A DNA stretch of 64,000 nucleotides. Source: Flavobacterium psychroterrae. Lineage in GTDB: Bacteria > Bacteroidota > Bacteroidia > Flavobacteriales > Flavobacteriaceae. This document shows, piece by piece, positions 8,804-17,119 of the stretch (position 1 is its first letter; every line of letters begins with the position of its first letter). The notes beneath the pieces were generated by a model, which worked only from the letters and a program-made list of their open reading frames with translations, was not told where the DNA came from and searched no databases. Location of the stretch: contig NZ_JAGYVZ010000012.1 in NCBI RefSeq assembly GCF_018380615.1, positions 94,790 through 158,789 on the forward strand, written 5' to 3'. Position numbers and translations under genes: made by a program.

Positions 8804-10054
8804 ATGAAAAATATAGTTAAAAGCTTAATAACAAAGTTCTCAATCCCGATGGCTACCGGGACGCAAAGAAAGGCAGCTTATAGCTTACTGCTTATTGCAT
8901 ATAGCGTTATTTTAACTTCTTGTAACGAGAAAAAAACCGAAGAAACCCACGAAGAAGAAAAATCAGAAACAGAAGTTGCATTAAACGAATCCCAATATAA
9001 AACAGTAGGAATTGAAACAGGATTAGTTGAAAACAGAAACCTGAACAAAGTCATAAAAGCCAACGGATATACGACAGTTCCGCCACAAAACTCCGCCGAA
9101 GTTTCGACTTTGATAGGAGGAACGGTGAAGGATATTTTTGTTCTGGAAGGGACTTTTGTAAACAAAGGAAAAGTGCTGGCAACGATTCAGAATCTGGAAG
9201 TAATTGAAATGCAGGAAGATTATCATTCGGCTACAGCCAATATCGAATATTTGCAATTAGAGTATAACCGCCAGAAAACCTTAAGCGATGAAAATGTAAA
9301 CCCAAGAAAAGTTTTTCAGGAAGTAAAAGCAAAATTAGCGGCAGAAAGAGCCAGAGCGCAAGCAGCAAAAAACAAATTAGAAGCTTTGCATGTAAGTTCA
9401 AAAGGCAGTACATCATTAGTGCCAATTGTTGCGCCAATTAGTGGCTACGTTGGGAAAATAAGCATTGCAAAAGGCGCTTATGCACAAACCGGAGTTTCAC
9501 TGTTTGAGGTAGTTGACAATAGCCAGATGCATTTGGATTTAAATGTGTACGAGAAAGATTTAGGTTCGATTTCAGTTGGGCAGGTAATTGATTTTGTTTT
9601 AACAAATCAGTCGAATAAATCAATTAAAGGAAAGATCTTCGGAATCAATAAGTCATTTTCGAATGAAAGTAAAACTGTTGCCGTTCACGCCAAAATCGAA
9701 TCGGCAGATGCAAAAGGACTGATTCCCGGAATGTACGTTTCGGCAAATATTAACATCACAAATGCGACTGTTCCTGCATTACCAAAAGATGCCGTTGTTC
9801 GAAATGCTGATAAATACTTTGTTTTTATTGAAGAAGAAGAAAACGCAGGACATGAAGAAAAGAAAACAGGAACTGAGGCAGCCCACGAAAAAGAAATCCA
9901 TTTTAAAGCTATTGAAGTCATTCCCGGAACCACAGATTTAGGTTTTACCGAAGTGAAGTTTGTAAATGAAATTACAGCCGATGCAAAAATTGTTACAAAA
10001 GGTGCCTTTTATTTGCTTTCGGCATTGAAAGGCGGGGGAGAACATGATCATTAA
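8804..10054 (+). CDS. Periplasmic adaptor lipoprotein of the RND efflux system (HlyD/CusB type)
   Basis: The ATG at 8804 lies one base after the stop of the channel gene and gives 416 residues. A lipobox (ILTSC near residue 40) indicates a lipoprotein. Then come the adaptor barrel-sandwich halves (GGTVKDIFVLEGTFVNKGKVL; IVAPISGYVGKISIAKGAY), a helical hairpin between them and a beta-barrel domain. His/Glu-rich stretches (EETHEEEKSE; a run with GHEE near residue 350; C-terminal GGGEHDH) suggest metal binding. The segment before the lipobox contains a TCCCGAT...ATCGGGA-type palindrome and a GCTTATAGCTTA-like repeat, so part of the leader seems to derive from intergenic repeats. Confidence 0.92.
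   Translation: MKNIVKSLITKFSIPMATGTQRKAAYSLLLIAYSVILTSCNEKKTEETHEEEKSETEVALNESQYKTVGIETGLVENRNLNKVIKANGYTTVPPQNSAEVSTLIGGTVKDIFVLEGTFVNKGKVLATIQNLEVIEMQEDYHSATANIEYLQLEYNRQKTLSDENVNPRKVFQEVKAKLAAERARAQAAKNKLEALHVSSKGSTSLVPIVAPISGYVGKISIAKGAYAQTGVSLFEVVDNSQMHLDLNVYEKDLGSISVGQVIDFVLTNQSNKSIKGKIFGINKSFSNESKTVAVHAKIESADAKGLIPGMYVSANINITNATVPALPKDAVVRNADKYFVFIEEEENAGHEEKKTGTEAAHEKEIHFKAIEVIPGTTDLGFTEVKFVNEITADAKIVTKGAFYLLSALKGGGEHDH
8844..8861. repeat. TCCCGAT..ATCGGGA palindrome inside a coding region
   Basis: TCCCGATGGCTACCGGGA is a near copy of the small palindrome found at seven other places in this window, all between genes. Here it is translated within the leader of the adaptor lipoprotein (IPMATGT). 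Confidence 0.75.
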
Positions 10055-10600
10055 AGAATTTTGTTTCAGGTTTTATTTGTTTCAGGTTGGTTAGCTGCAA
10101 TTCTATAACCTCAAACAGAAAACTAAAACTTTGCGACTTTGCGTCTTTGTGCGCATATTTATAATCTCCAGCTAAAGATGGAGGCAATTCAACAATAACA
10201 CCAAGCTAAAAAAAGCATTATGAAAGAAAAACTTTGCGACTTCGCGTCTTTGCGAGATTAAATTTTTCAAGCTGATACGAGATTAAAATAACTTTCAATA
10301 GAAACAATTACAACAAAATCCGTAAATTTAGAAAGTGTTTTAGAATTGCTATTAACATACGGATGCCGTAGATCTTGAACAGATTTATTATTCACAATCT
10401 TGTCATCCTGACGAAGGAAGGATCACACAAGAAACTCCGCAAAGAAAAGAGTCAATCGTTGCCAATTATGTAATGTGATTTCTCCTTCGTCGAAATGACA
10501 AAACTTTGTGTAAAATTAGCATAACGTCAAAGTGTAAACCTTGAAACAAGCAAAACCTGAAACAAATAAAACTTAAAATACCATAATTTGAAATTTTTCT
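10055..10600. other. Gene-free spacer with CTTTGCG segments and a hairpin repeat
   Basis: The spacer separates the RND genes from the P-type ATPase. It carries two CTTTGCG-type segments (about 10120 to 10155 and 10221 to 10260) and the 100-bp hairpin described separately. No gene or strong terminator was seen. An antisense frame at 10466-10687 is not credible. Confidence 0.6.
10401..10500. repeat. 100-bp hairpin repeat with TGTCAT/ATGACA ends
   Basis: The element starts TGTCATCCTGACGAAGGAAG and ends CTTCGTCGAAATGACA, so its two ends are inverted copies. The middle contains GTCAATCGTTG, which also occurs in the 168-bp tandem units at the end of the window (CCAATCGTTG), so these belong to one family. 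Confidence 0.8.
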
Positions 10601-12595
10601 ATGGAACATATACATAAAGAACAAAAAATCACAAAAAAGAAAATCAATCAATCCGGATGTTGTTCTGCGCATGAAGAACACGCACATTCAGATGATGACG
10701 GACACGATCACGATCATGAACATAATGGTGAAGGCGGTATTTTTAAAATGTTTTTACCAGCCATAATATCCTTTATTTTATTGCTTATAGGCATTGGTTT
10801 TGATCATTATTTTCCGCAAAACTGGTTTACGGGTTATGTTAGAATTGGTTGGTATGTGGTGGCGTATTTACCGGTTGGGCTTCCGGTTTTGAAAGAAGCT
10901 TATGAAAGTATTATGAAAGGCAATGTTTTTTCAGAATTCTTCCTGATGTGTATTGCCACAATTGGTGCTTTTGCAATAGGCGAATATCCTGAAGGTGTTG
11001 CCGTAATGTTATTTTATACCATTGGCGAAAACTTTCAGGGATTGGCGGTTAGTCGGGCAAAATCGAATATCAAAAGTTTATTGGATCAACGTCCTGATGA
11101 AGTCAATGTTTTAGAAAATAATGTTGCCACTAAAGTCAAAGCGGCAGATGTTTCCATTGGATCGATTATTCAGCTTAAAGCGGGAGAAAAACTAGGATTA
11201 GACGGCGAATTACTATCTGATAATGCTTCGTTTAATACCGCGGCATTAACCGGCGAAAGTAAACCTGATACTAAGGTAAAAGGAGAAGCTGTTCTTGCCG
11301 GAATGATTAATGGCAACACAATTGCATTAGTAAAAGTAACAAAAGCATATAACGATAGTAAATTGTCTAAAATTTTGGAAATGGTACAAAATGCCACGAC
11401 CAAAAAAGCGCCAGCCGAATTATTCATTAGAAAATTTGCTAAAATTTATACGCCAATTGTCGTTTATCTGGCGATTGCAATTTGTTTTGTTCCAATGCTT
11501 TTTGTTGACAATTACGTTTTTAATCAATGGTTGTACAGAGCTTTGGTCTTCCTTGTAATTTCTTGTCCGTGTGCTTTGGTGATTAGTATTCCGCTAGGAT
11601 ATTTTGGCGGAATTGGCGCTGCAAGTAAAAATGGAATTCTGTTTAAAGGAAGTAATTTTCTGGATAGTATTTCAACGATTCAGAATGTGGTAATGGATAA
11701 AACCGGAACCATGACCGAAGGCGTTTTTAAAGTTCAGGAAGTTATTATTTCGGAAGATTTTAATAAAGAAGAAATCCTGAAATTCGTCAATGTCCTGGAA
11801 AGTCAAAGTACACATCCCGTGGCGACTGCGATTCATAATCACGTGGGTGAAATCGATGCTTCAATTGAATTGAAAAACGTTGAGGAAATTTCCGGACATG
11901 GTTTAAAAGCGGAGATTAACGGAAAAGAGTTGCATGTTGGGAATTTTAAATTGATGGATAAATTCAATATTAATTATGACATAGATCCCAATGAGGTTGT
12001 TTACACGACAATTGCGATTGCGTACGATAAAAAGTTTGCAGGATATTTAACGATTGCCGATGAAATTAAAGCAGATGCACAAGAAGCCGTAAACAAACTA
12101 AAAGCATTGGGCGTTAAAGTTACCATGTTAAGCGGTGACAAAACAAATGTTGTTCAATTTGTTGCCAATAAACTAGGAATTACCAACGCTTTTGGAGATT
12201 TATTACCGGAAGATAAAGTCAATAAACTAAACGAAATAAAAGCCAAAAACGAAACCGTAGCATTTGTTGGCGATGGCGTAAATGATGCTCCGGTGATTGC
12301 TTTAAGTACTGTAGGGATTGCGATGGGAGGTTTAGGAAGTGATGCCACAATTGAAACCGCCGATATTGTGATTCAGGACGATAAGCCAAGTAAAATTGCG
12401 ATGGCAATCAACATAGGAAAACAAACTAAAAAAATTGTGTGGCAAAATATTACTTTGGCTTTTGTGGTCAAAGCATTTGTACTGATTCTTGGCGCTGGGG
12501 GATTAGCCACAATGTGGGAAGCCGTTTTTGCCGATGTTGGCGTAGCCTTATTAGCCATATTGAATGCCGTAAGGATTCAGAAGATGAAGTTTTAA
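10601..12595 (+). CDS. P1B-type heavy-metal ATPase, Zn/Cd/Pb class (ZntA/CadA-like)
   Basis: This 664-residue pump moves metal ions out of the cytoplasm using ATP. Hallmarks are the CPC metal site (residues 322 to 324 in SCPCALVISIPLG), the phosphorylated aspartate at 366 (DKTGT), the SxxHP motif (STHPVATAI) and GDGVNDAP (557 to 564). The last helices contain a lysine (FVVKAFVLILG) and the DxG motif (VFADVGVALL), the pattern of the P1B-2 Zn/Cd/Pb group. There is no N-terminal HMA domain; instead the first 43 residues are Cys/His/Asp-rich (CCSAHEEHAHSDDDGHDHDH), a likely metal-binding tail. It follows the RND efflux genes on the same strand and likely feeds the periplasm that they empty. Confidence 0.94.
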   Translation: MEHIHKEQKITKKKINQSGCCSAHEEHAHSDDDGHDHDHEHNGEGGIFKMFLPAIISFILLLIGIGFDHYFPQNWFTGYVRIGWYVVAYLPVGLPVLKEAYESIMKGNVFSEFFLMCIATIGAFAIGEYPEGVAVMLFYTIGENFQGLAVSRAKSNIKSLLDQRPDEVNVLENNVATKVKAADVSIGSIIQLKAGEKLGLDGELLSDNASFNTAALTGESKPDTKVKGEAVLAGMINGNTIALVKVTKAYNDSKLSKILEMVQNATTKKAPAELFIRKFAKIYTPIVVYLAIAICFVPMLFVDNYVFNQWLYRALVFLVISCPCALVISIPLGYFGGIGAASKNGILFKGSNFLDSISTIQNVVMDKTGTMTEGVFKVQEVIISEDFNKEEILKFVNVLESQSTHPVATAIHNHVGEIDASIELKNVEEISGHGLKAEINGKELHVGNFKLMDKFNINYDIDPNEVVYTTIAIAYDKKFAGYLTIADEIKADAQEAVNKLKALGVKVTMLSGDKTNVVQFVANKLGITNAFGDLLPEDKVNKLNEIKAKNETVAFVGDGVNDAPVIALSTVGIAMGGLGSDATIETADIVIQDDKPSKIAMAINIGKQTKKIVWQNITLAFVVKAFVLILGAGGLATMWEAVFADVGVALLAILNAVRIQKMKF

Positions 12596-12597
12596 TT

Positions 12598-12632
12598 AAT
12601 CGCCGCAATTTGCGGCGATTATTGTTTTTTTT
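12598..12632 (+). terminator. Rho-independent terminator after the P-type ATPase
   Basis: A perfect 10-bp stem (AATCGCCGCA with TGCGGCGATT, 3-base loop) is followed by ATTG and eight T residues, directly after the ATPase stop codon. Confidence 0.9.
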
Positions 12633-12689
12633 ATTCCTTTTGAAAAGATCAGCTATAAATGAATAAACCCTTTGGCTGCAATTATTTTT

Positions 12690-12831
12690 ACACATAGAAA
12701 CGTAATTTTTTCAGCTAAAAAGGTGTTTCATTTATTAAAATACACAAAGCTGGCTCTGTGAAAGAAATAGATTTCTTTTTGCGTTCTTTTTACATCTAAA
12801 AATCTATGTTTCTATGTGTTTAATTGAAATT
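12690..12831 (+). repeat. Copy A of a roughly 100-bp dispersed repeat
   Basis: The copy contains AAAATACACAAAGC, CTCTGTGAAAGAAATAG and TTTTTGCGTTCTTTTT, which recur at 50651-50740 (opposite strand) and, more diverged, at 40954-41050. Outer ends form an inverted pair, ACACATAGAAAC (near 12692) and GTTTCTATGTGT (near 12810). The rest of the space before the Omp85-like gene holds no visible gene. Confidence 0.75.
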
Positions 12832-12943
12832 TATAATTGCATCCAACAGGTTTAATTAGGGAATCTTACCTCAAACGTGGTTTCATTTTATAATATGGAA
12901 CGCAACATTAATTAAATTAAATAATTGTTTTTGAGTGAAGTAG

Positions 12944-12951
12944 TAGTTTTG
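12944..12951 (+). promoter_or_regulatory. -7 element TAGTTTTG of the Omp85-like gene
   Basis: TAGTTTTG matches TAnnTTTG and lies 21 bases before the ATG at 12973. The nearest TTG upstream (12925) is spaced 16 bases, shorter than the usual 19 to 21, so only the -7 element is clear. Confidence 0.55.
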
Positions 12952-12972
12952 TTTCAGATCAAAAACAAAACC

Positions 12973-14049
12973 ATGAAAAAAGTACTTTTAGTATTCATAA
13001 TCCTGATATTGCCCTATTATAAAGCGTGGACACAAACAAAGATATCTGATAGTATTTCAACAGCTAAAGCAAAAACGAAACGTGTTGATTTTAACGTAAT
13101 GCCGTATATCAATTATAACAGAACGCTGGATTTTATGTTTGGCGCGATCCCAATGATGATGTACAAACTGGATAAAACAGATACGATTTCGCCTAAATCA
13201 TTATCGGGGATTTCAGCAGTTTACACTATCAATAAATCTTATTTTATAGCCTCATTCAACAAATGGTATTTTAAAGAAGACAATTGGCGAGCCCAACTTT
13301 TTCTGGCAACGGGAAATCAGAATGCGCAATTTTTTGTAGATGATATTGATGTTCCGGATTTCTATGATTACGGAACCAAAGCCAATATGATTAATTTTAG
13401 TCTGCAACGCAAAGTAATCAAAGCTTTATATGTGGGAATTGGTTATGCTTATGCACATTACGATACAAAATACGAAGATGATATCGAGCCAGGTTCTGTA
13501 TCCCACACAAATGGATTACAGCTTAATGTAATGTATGATTCGCGCGATGAAGTATATTATCCGACGAAAGGCGATAAAATAAAATTGCGATGGCTCAATT
13601 ATCCTACTTGGTTTGGAAACGATATTAGTGCAAATAAGATTATCTCAGAATATGATAAATATTTTCCCATGCGAAACGGAATCGATGTGTTTGCAGCGCG
13701 TTTTTCAGGGAAATTCGGTTTAGGAAATATTGCCTTTGAACAGCAAACCACAATTGGCGGAAATGATATCAGAGGATATTCTGAAGGTAAATATCGCGGA
13801 GACGGATTGATTGATTTACAGGCGGAATATCGTTATAATTTTGGTAAAAAAATGGGGCTTGTTGGTTTTGCAGGTTTGGCTACTATTTATGGATCTGATA
13901 CCGAAAGTTTCAACTGGAAATTATATCCCGGAGCCGGAGCCGGTTTTCGATATCGGGCATTTAAAACCGAAAAATTTAATGTTGGTTTAGACGCTGCTGT
14001 TGGAAAAGGAGATTGGGGTCTGTATTTTAGAATTGGCGAAGCTTTTTAA
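12973..14049 (+). CDS. Omp85/BamA-superfamily outer-membrane barrel protein
   Basis: The ATG at 12973 gives 358 residues starting with a signal peptide (MKKVLLVFIILILPYYKAWTQ). The body is a 'surface antigen' barrel: strands in YVGIGYAYAHYDTKY and LQLNVMYDSRDEVYYPTKGD, and the Omp85 motif GGNDIRGYSEGKYRGDG near residue 275, which corresponds to the conserved (V/I)RG(F/Y) loop. No POTRA domains precede the barrel, so it is a short single-barrel member rather than BamA itself. The predicted place is the outer membrane; the cargo is unknown. Confidence 0.82.
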   Translation: MKKVLLVFIILILPYYKAWTQTKISDSISTAKAKTKRVDFNVMPYINYNRTLDFMFGAIPMMMYKLDKTDTISPKSLSGISAVYTINKSYFIASFNKWYFKEDNWRAQLFLATGNQNAQFFVDDIDVPDFYDYGTKANMINFSLQRKVIKALYVGIGYAYAHYDTKYEDDIEPGSVSHTNGLQLNVMYDSRDEVYYPTKGDKIKLRWLNYPTWFGNDISANKIISEYDKYFPMRNGIDVFAARFSGKFGLGNIAFEQQTTIGGNDIRGYSEGKYRGDGLIDLQAEYRYNFGKKMGLVGFAGLATIYGSDTESFNWKLYPGAGAGFRYRAFKTEKFNVGLDAAVGKGDWGLYFRIGEAF

Positions 14050-14053
14050 ATTA

Positions 14054-14452
14054 TTATTTCTTGAGATGTTTGGGTTCCTGAATTTCTCCATTTCCGAAAG
14101 ACCAATTTTCTAAACCATTATTTTCCAGTAAAACAATAATCACGTTATTGATCAGAATTTCTGTAGAAGCAGCGATTCTGACAGCAATTTGATGGTACAA
14201 GTTTTTCTTTTGTTCCAAAGTTCTTCCTTGTCCGGCGGTAATCTGGACATAAATTATATCTTCAGAATGTGAAATGCCAAGGTAACTTTCAGGATACTTT
14301 ATCTGATGAGGTTCTAGTTCTTCAATTACATGAAAATAATCAGCTGCAGGAATATGAAATTCGGCTATTAAAGCATGATGAATGGATTCTGAAATATTGT
14401 TTTTTGTTGCTAATGAAAGCTTTTTTGGAAGACTGATTCTAACGAATGGCAT
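14054..14452 (-). CDS. Tautomerase-superfamily protein
   Basis: This 132-residue protein begins Met-Pro, leaving the N-terminal proline that is the catalytic base in the 4-oxalocrotonate tautomerase superfamily. The pattern PFVRISLPKKLS, the middle PESYLGISHSEDIIYVQITA and the C-terminal NGLENWSFGNGE match the longer, two-domain tautomerase members. The substrate cannot be named from sequence. It stands alone, convergent with the Omp85-like gene, whose stop is four bases away. Confidence 0.85.
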   Translation of the reverse strand: MPFVRISLPKKLSLATKNNISESIHHALIAEFHIPAADYFHVIEELEPHQIKYPESYLGISHSEDIIYVQITAGQGRTLEQKKNLYHQIAVRIAASTEILINNVIIVLLENNGLENWSFGNGEIQEPKHLKK

Positions 14453-14553
14453 TTTGTATTGTTATTTAAAAGTGATGTAATAGCAAAGATAATTGCTCAA
14501 TTGAAAAGTGAAGATAAATTTTTTTAAAAAAACAGCACAATAATGCCGGATAT

Positions 14554-14587
14554 AAACACCACAGGTTTTTAAAAACCTATTGTGTTT
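14554..14587. repeat. Hairpin repeat around AGGTTTTTAAAAACCT
   Basis: AAACACCACAGGTTTTT pairs with AAAAACCTATTGTGTTT with two mismatches. It lies just after the VOC gene (- strand) and may end its transcript, but no T-run follows on that strand. Confidence 0.5.
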
Positions 14588-14630
14588 GAATATTCAGCAT
14601 CATAGCAATCAAATTATTATTATTGTAAAA

Positions 14631-15284
14631 TTAAGAAAAAGATAATGCTATAGAATTGTTATTATTTTCTATTCTAACGTCAGTTTTATTGCTTTTAGAA
14701 GGAGTTTGAGTTGGGTACCAATTGCGATAAGGTTTGACAATAATAAGTAAGCCTTCGTCATCTCCAATTGCTGCAAAATTTTCACTATTATAGTTTTTAC
14801 TAAAAAAAGCAAGGTTATAATCTTCTATCAATTGCTCTCCTAATTCCATTGGATTTTCATCAACAATACCAATTTCGCTAATGTTTAATATTGATTTCGA
14901 ACTAAATTCTTTTATTTGCAAATTGTCAAGATCATGTCTGGCAATAAACTCTAATAAATTGCCATTGTTATCATAAAAATAAACAGCATTGGCATTCCAG
15001 GTCTCAAAATTCGCAATTATACGTTTATCCTCAATAATTAGTAAATCTATTTTGCTATTACACCATTTAATTGCTTCGTCAAGTTTATTCTCAGGAATAT
15101 TAAAGGCAAAGTGGTAAATGGAATTAAAATCAGGATTTTCAATGAATTTTAAAACCGAATCCCCAGCCTTAATAGTAACCGAATTTGAATCTTTTTCTAT
15201 AATAGGCAATTCTAATATATCCTGATAAAAGCTAATAGTATTTTGAATATTGTTTGTCTGAATTTGGATGTGTTCTAATTTCAT
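14631..15284 (-). CDS. VOC (glyoxalase/bleomycin-resistance fold) family protein
   Basis: Start at the ATG at 15284 gives 217 residues beginning MKLEHIQIQTNNIQNTISFY, the first beta-alpha-beta unit of a VOC module. Metal-ligand candidates are His5 and a glutamate in NLLEFIARHD (about residue 118). VOC proteins are metal-dependent enzymes or binding proteins, and the substrate is not predictable. The C-terminal third (residues about 130 to 217) looks like a second, weaker VOC half. A longer in-frame start would add MFETKENFFLFKNTI, which looks like non-coding sequence. Confidence 0.75.
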   Translation of the reverse strand: MKLEHIQIQTNNIQNTISFYQDILELPIIEKDSNSVTIKAGDSVLKFIENPDFNSIYHFAFNIPENKLDEAIKWCNSKIDLLIIEDKRIIANFETWNANAVYFYDNNGNLLEFIARHDLDNLQIKEFSSKSILNISEIGIVDENPMELGEQLIEDYNLAFFSKNYNSENFAAIGDDEGLLIIVKPYRNWYPTQTPSKSNKTDVRIENNNNSIALSFS

Positions 15285-15707
15285 AATGGTATTTTTAAAA
15301 AGAAAAAAATTTTCCTTCGTTTCAAACAAATTTAAAAAATGATGCTTCTATTTTTGGTTATAAGCCATTTTATACTTCAATGAAGCAATAGTAAATTGTG
15401 ATGAGAATCTCTATCATATTGTGGAAATATATTTAGCAGATAGTCCCGATAGCTATTGGGACATATATTTTTAAAGTATTAATTTAAAGGTTTTTAGAAA
15501 GTCATGCTTTTTGACATAGGTATTATGAGATTTATTTGAAGTGAAACGTTTTTTATAGATTTTTCGATATATGTGCCGATAGCTATCGGGACTATTTGTT
15601 AAAAAGATATAATCTAAAAAGTAGAGATATGATAAATAGAAAAGCCCACTTCAATGAAGAAACAGGCTTTGTAGATTTGAAAATTTTTGGGGCAATTAAC
15701 AAATCAT
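15285..15707. other. Gene-free spacer with two copies of the TCCCGAT palindrome
   Basis: TCCCGATAGCTATTGGGA lies at 15444-15461 and GCCGATAGCTATCGGGA at 15575-15591. No gene was found. The terminator of the peroxidase gene lies at its right end. Confidence 0.7.
15641..15670 (-). terminator. Probable terminator of the cytochrome c peroxidase gene
   Basis: Read on the - strand: AAAGCC, an inner CTTCATTGAAG stem, GGGCTTTT, then CTATTT. The outer stem has six pairs and the T-run is modest. Confidence 0.55.
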
Positions 15708-16850
15708 TTATTTTGGCATTGTTGGAGTAATAATTCTGCGTGTTGGCGTGCTCAACGTTTCTATAAAAGCAAGAAGATCACTTATTTCTTCTTTACTTAA
15801 ATCCAGTTTTTTAAGCATCGGATCTATTTTTGGAATCAAAGAATCTCTTGCAGTTCCCAGATATTTTTTCTGAATAGGAGAGGGATTTCCCAGATTATAC
15901 AATTCAACCACATCTAATAAAGACGGAAAATGTCCGTGATGCATCCATGGCTTTGTATTTACGACTTCACGAAGCGTTGGCGTTCTGAATTTACCAATAT
16001 CTGCTTTGTCTTTAGTAACATTATAACGTCCGAAATCTTCATTTTTTGTTCCAAATAAAGTTTGTCCGTCATTATGAAACTGATTATCGCTAAAATAAGG
16101 CGTATTGTGGCAATTGATGCATTGCGCTTTGGTTCTGAACAAATGCAAACCTTTCACTTGTTGATCTGTAAAAGCTTCTGATTTTCCGCTCACAAACTGA
16201 TCAAATTTACTTTTAGGGCTGTTAATTGATCTTTCAAAAGTGGCAATCGCATATTGAATTCTTTCTAATGAAACTTTTTTATCTCCAAAAGCAGCTTTAA
16301 AAAGCTCGTTATATCCTTTAATTTCGGCAATTTTATCAACCGCAATCGTCAGTTTCTCGTTCATTTCAAGCGGATCACCAATCGGGAATTGCGCCTGATC
16401 TTCCAGACTTGAAGCGCGACCGTCCCAAAATAAAGTTTTGGCATACGCCGAGTTTAAAATCGTCATTGAATTACGTTTTCCGGTTTGGCGATCATGACCA
16501 AAAGAACGCGTTAAATTATCTGTCCAGCCCAATTCAGGATTATGGCACGAAGCACACGCAATTTGTCCGCTTATAGATAACCTCGGATCAAAAAACAAGA
16601 TTTTCCCCAGACTTTCTTTTTCCTTTGAATACGGATTATACGATGGATATGGAACAGCAGAAAGTACTCCAATATCCTGAAATGCTTTTTTGTCGATACT
16701 TTTATCTAATTGTGGCGCTGGCCAGGAAGTTGGATCTCCGCTGGAATACAGTTTTCGCAATTCCTGAACATCGATATATTCTGGTTCTTCAATGCTTTTA
16801 TAAGCGGTGAGGCTTATTAAGAGTAGAAAGGGGATTATTAACTTTTTCAA
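15708..16850 (-). CDS. Di-haem cytochrome c peroxidase (MauG/CcpA family)
   Basis: This 380-residue exported protein carries two c-type haem sites, CASCH (residues 99 to 103) and CINCH (244 to 248), with the intervening FWDGRA and MHHGHFPSL segments typical of the bacterial cytochrome c peroxidase/MauG family. It would reduce hydrogen peroxide in the periplasm using electrons from small cytochromes, or carry out MauG-type oxidation. A signal peptide precedes (MKKLIIPFLLLISLTAYKS); a lipobox cysteine is missing. It follows the SusCD-type operon on the same strand, separated by 269 bases of simple repeats, so co-transcription is possible but uncertain. Confidence 0.93.
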   Translation of the reverse strand: MKKLIIPFLLLISLTAYKSIEEPEYIDVQELRKLYSSGDPTSWPAPQLDKSIDKKAFQDIGVLSAVPYPSYNPYSKEKESLGKILFFDPRLSISGQIACASCHNPELGWTDNLTRSFGHDRQTGKRNSMTILNSAYAKTLFWDGRASSLEDQAQFPIGDPLEMNEKLTIAVDKIAEIKGYNELFKAAFGDKKVSLERIQYAIATFERSINSPKSKFDQFVSGKSEAFTDQQVKGLHLFRTKAQCINCHNTPYFSDNQFHNDGQTLFGTKNEDFGRYNVTKDKADIGKFRTPTLREVVNTKPWMHHGHFPSLLDVVELYNLGNPSPIQKKYLGTARDSLIPKIDPMLKKLDLSKEEISDLLAFIETLSTPTRRIITPTMPK

Positions 16851-16884
16851 ATTTATGTTTTTTTAGTTTCAGGTTTTAGATTCA

Positions 16885-16960
16885 GTCGCAGTGTTCAGTA
16901 TTCAGTATTCAGTTTTCAGTTTTCAGTCTCAGTTTTCAGTTTTCAGTCTCAGTTTTGCGA
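16885..16960. repeat. CAGTATT/CAGTTTT/CAGTCTC simple-sequence tract
   Basis: Short units TTCAGTA, TTTTCAG and TCTCAG recur in tandem. The same vocabulary recurs at 31520-31670. It looks like slippage-grown sequence between the peroxidase and the lipoprotein gene. Confidence 0.85.
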
Positions 16961-16998
16961 TGAGAACTTTGTCAAAGTTTAAAACTTTGACAAAGTTA

Positions 16999-17094
16999 GC
17001 GACTGCGACTGCGACTGCGACTGCGACTGCGACTGCGACTGCGACTGCGACTGCGACTGCGACTGCGACTGCGACTGCGACTGCGACTGCGACT
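16999..17094. repeat. (GCGACT)x16 hexanucleotide microsatellite
   Basis: Sixteen perfect copies of GCGACT in 96 bases. The repeat can be read as (Ala-Thr)n, but no gene starts there. It lies 25 bases after the stop of the lipoprotein gene. Such tracts change length by slippage. Confidence 0.97.
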
Positions 17095-17119
17095 GTAAAC
17101 TGAAAACTGAATACTGCTA

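Noticed and set aside
16891..17103. + strand frame reading Ala-Thr repeats
   Set aside because: It is the translation of the GCGACT microsatellite and the CAGT tract, not a gene.
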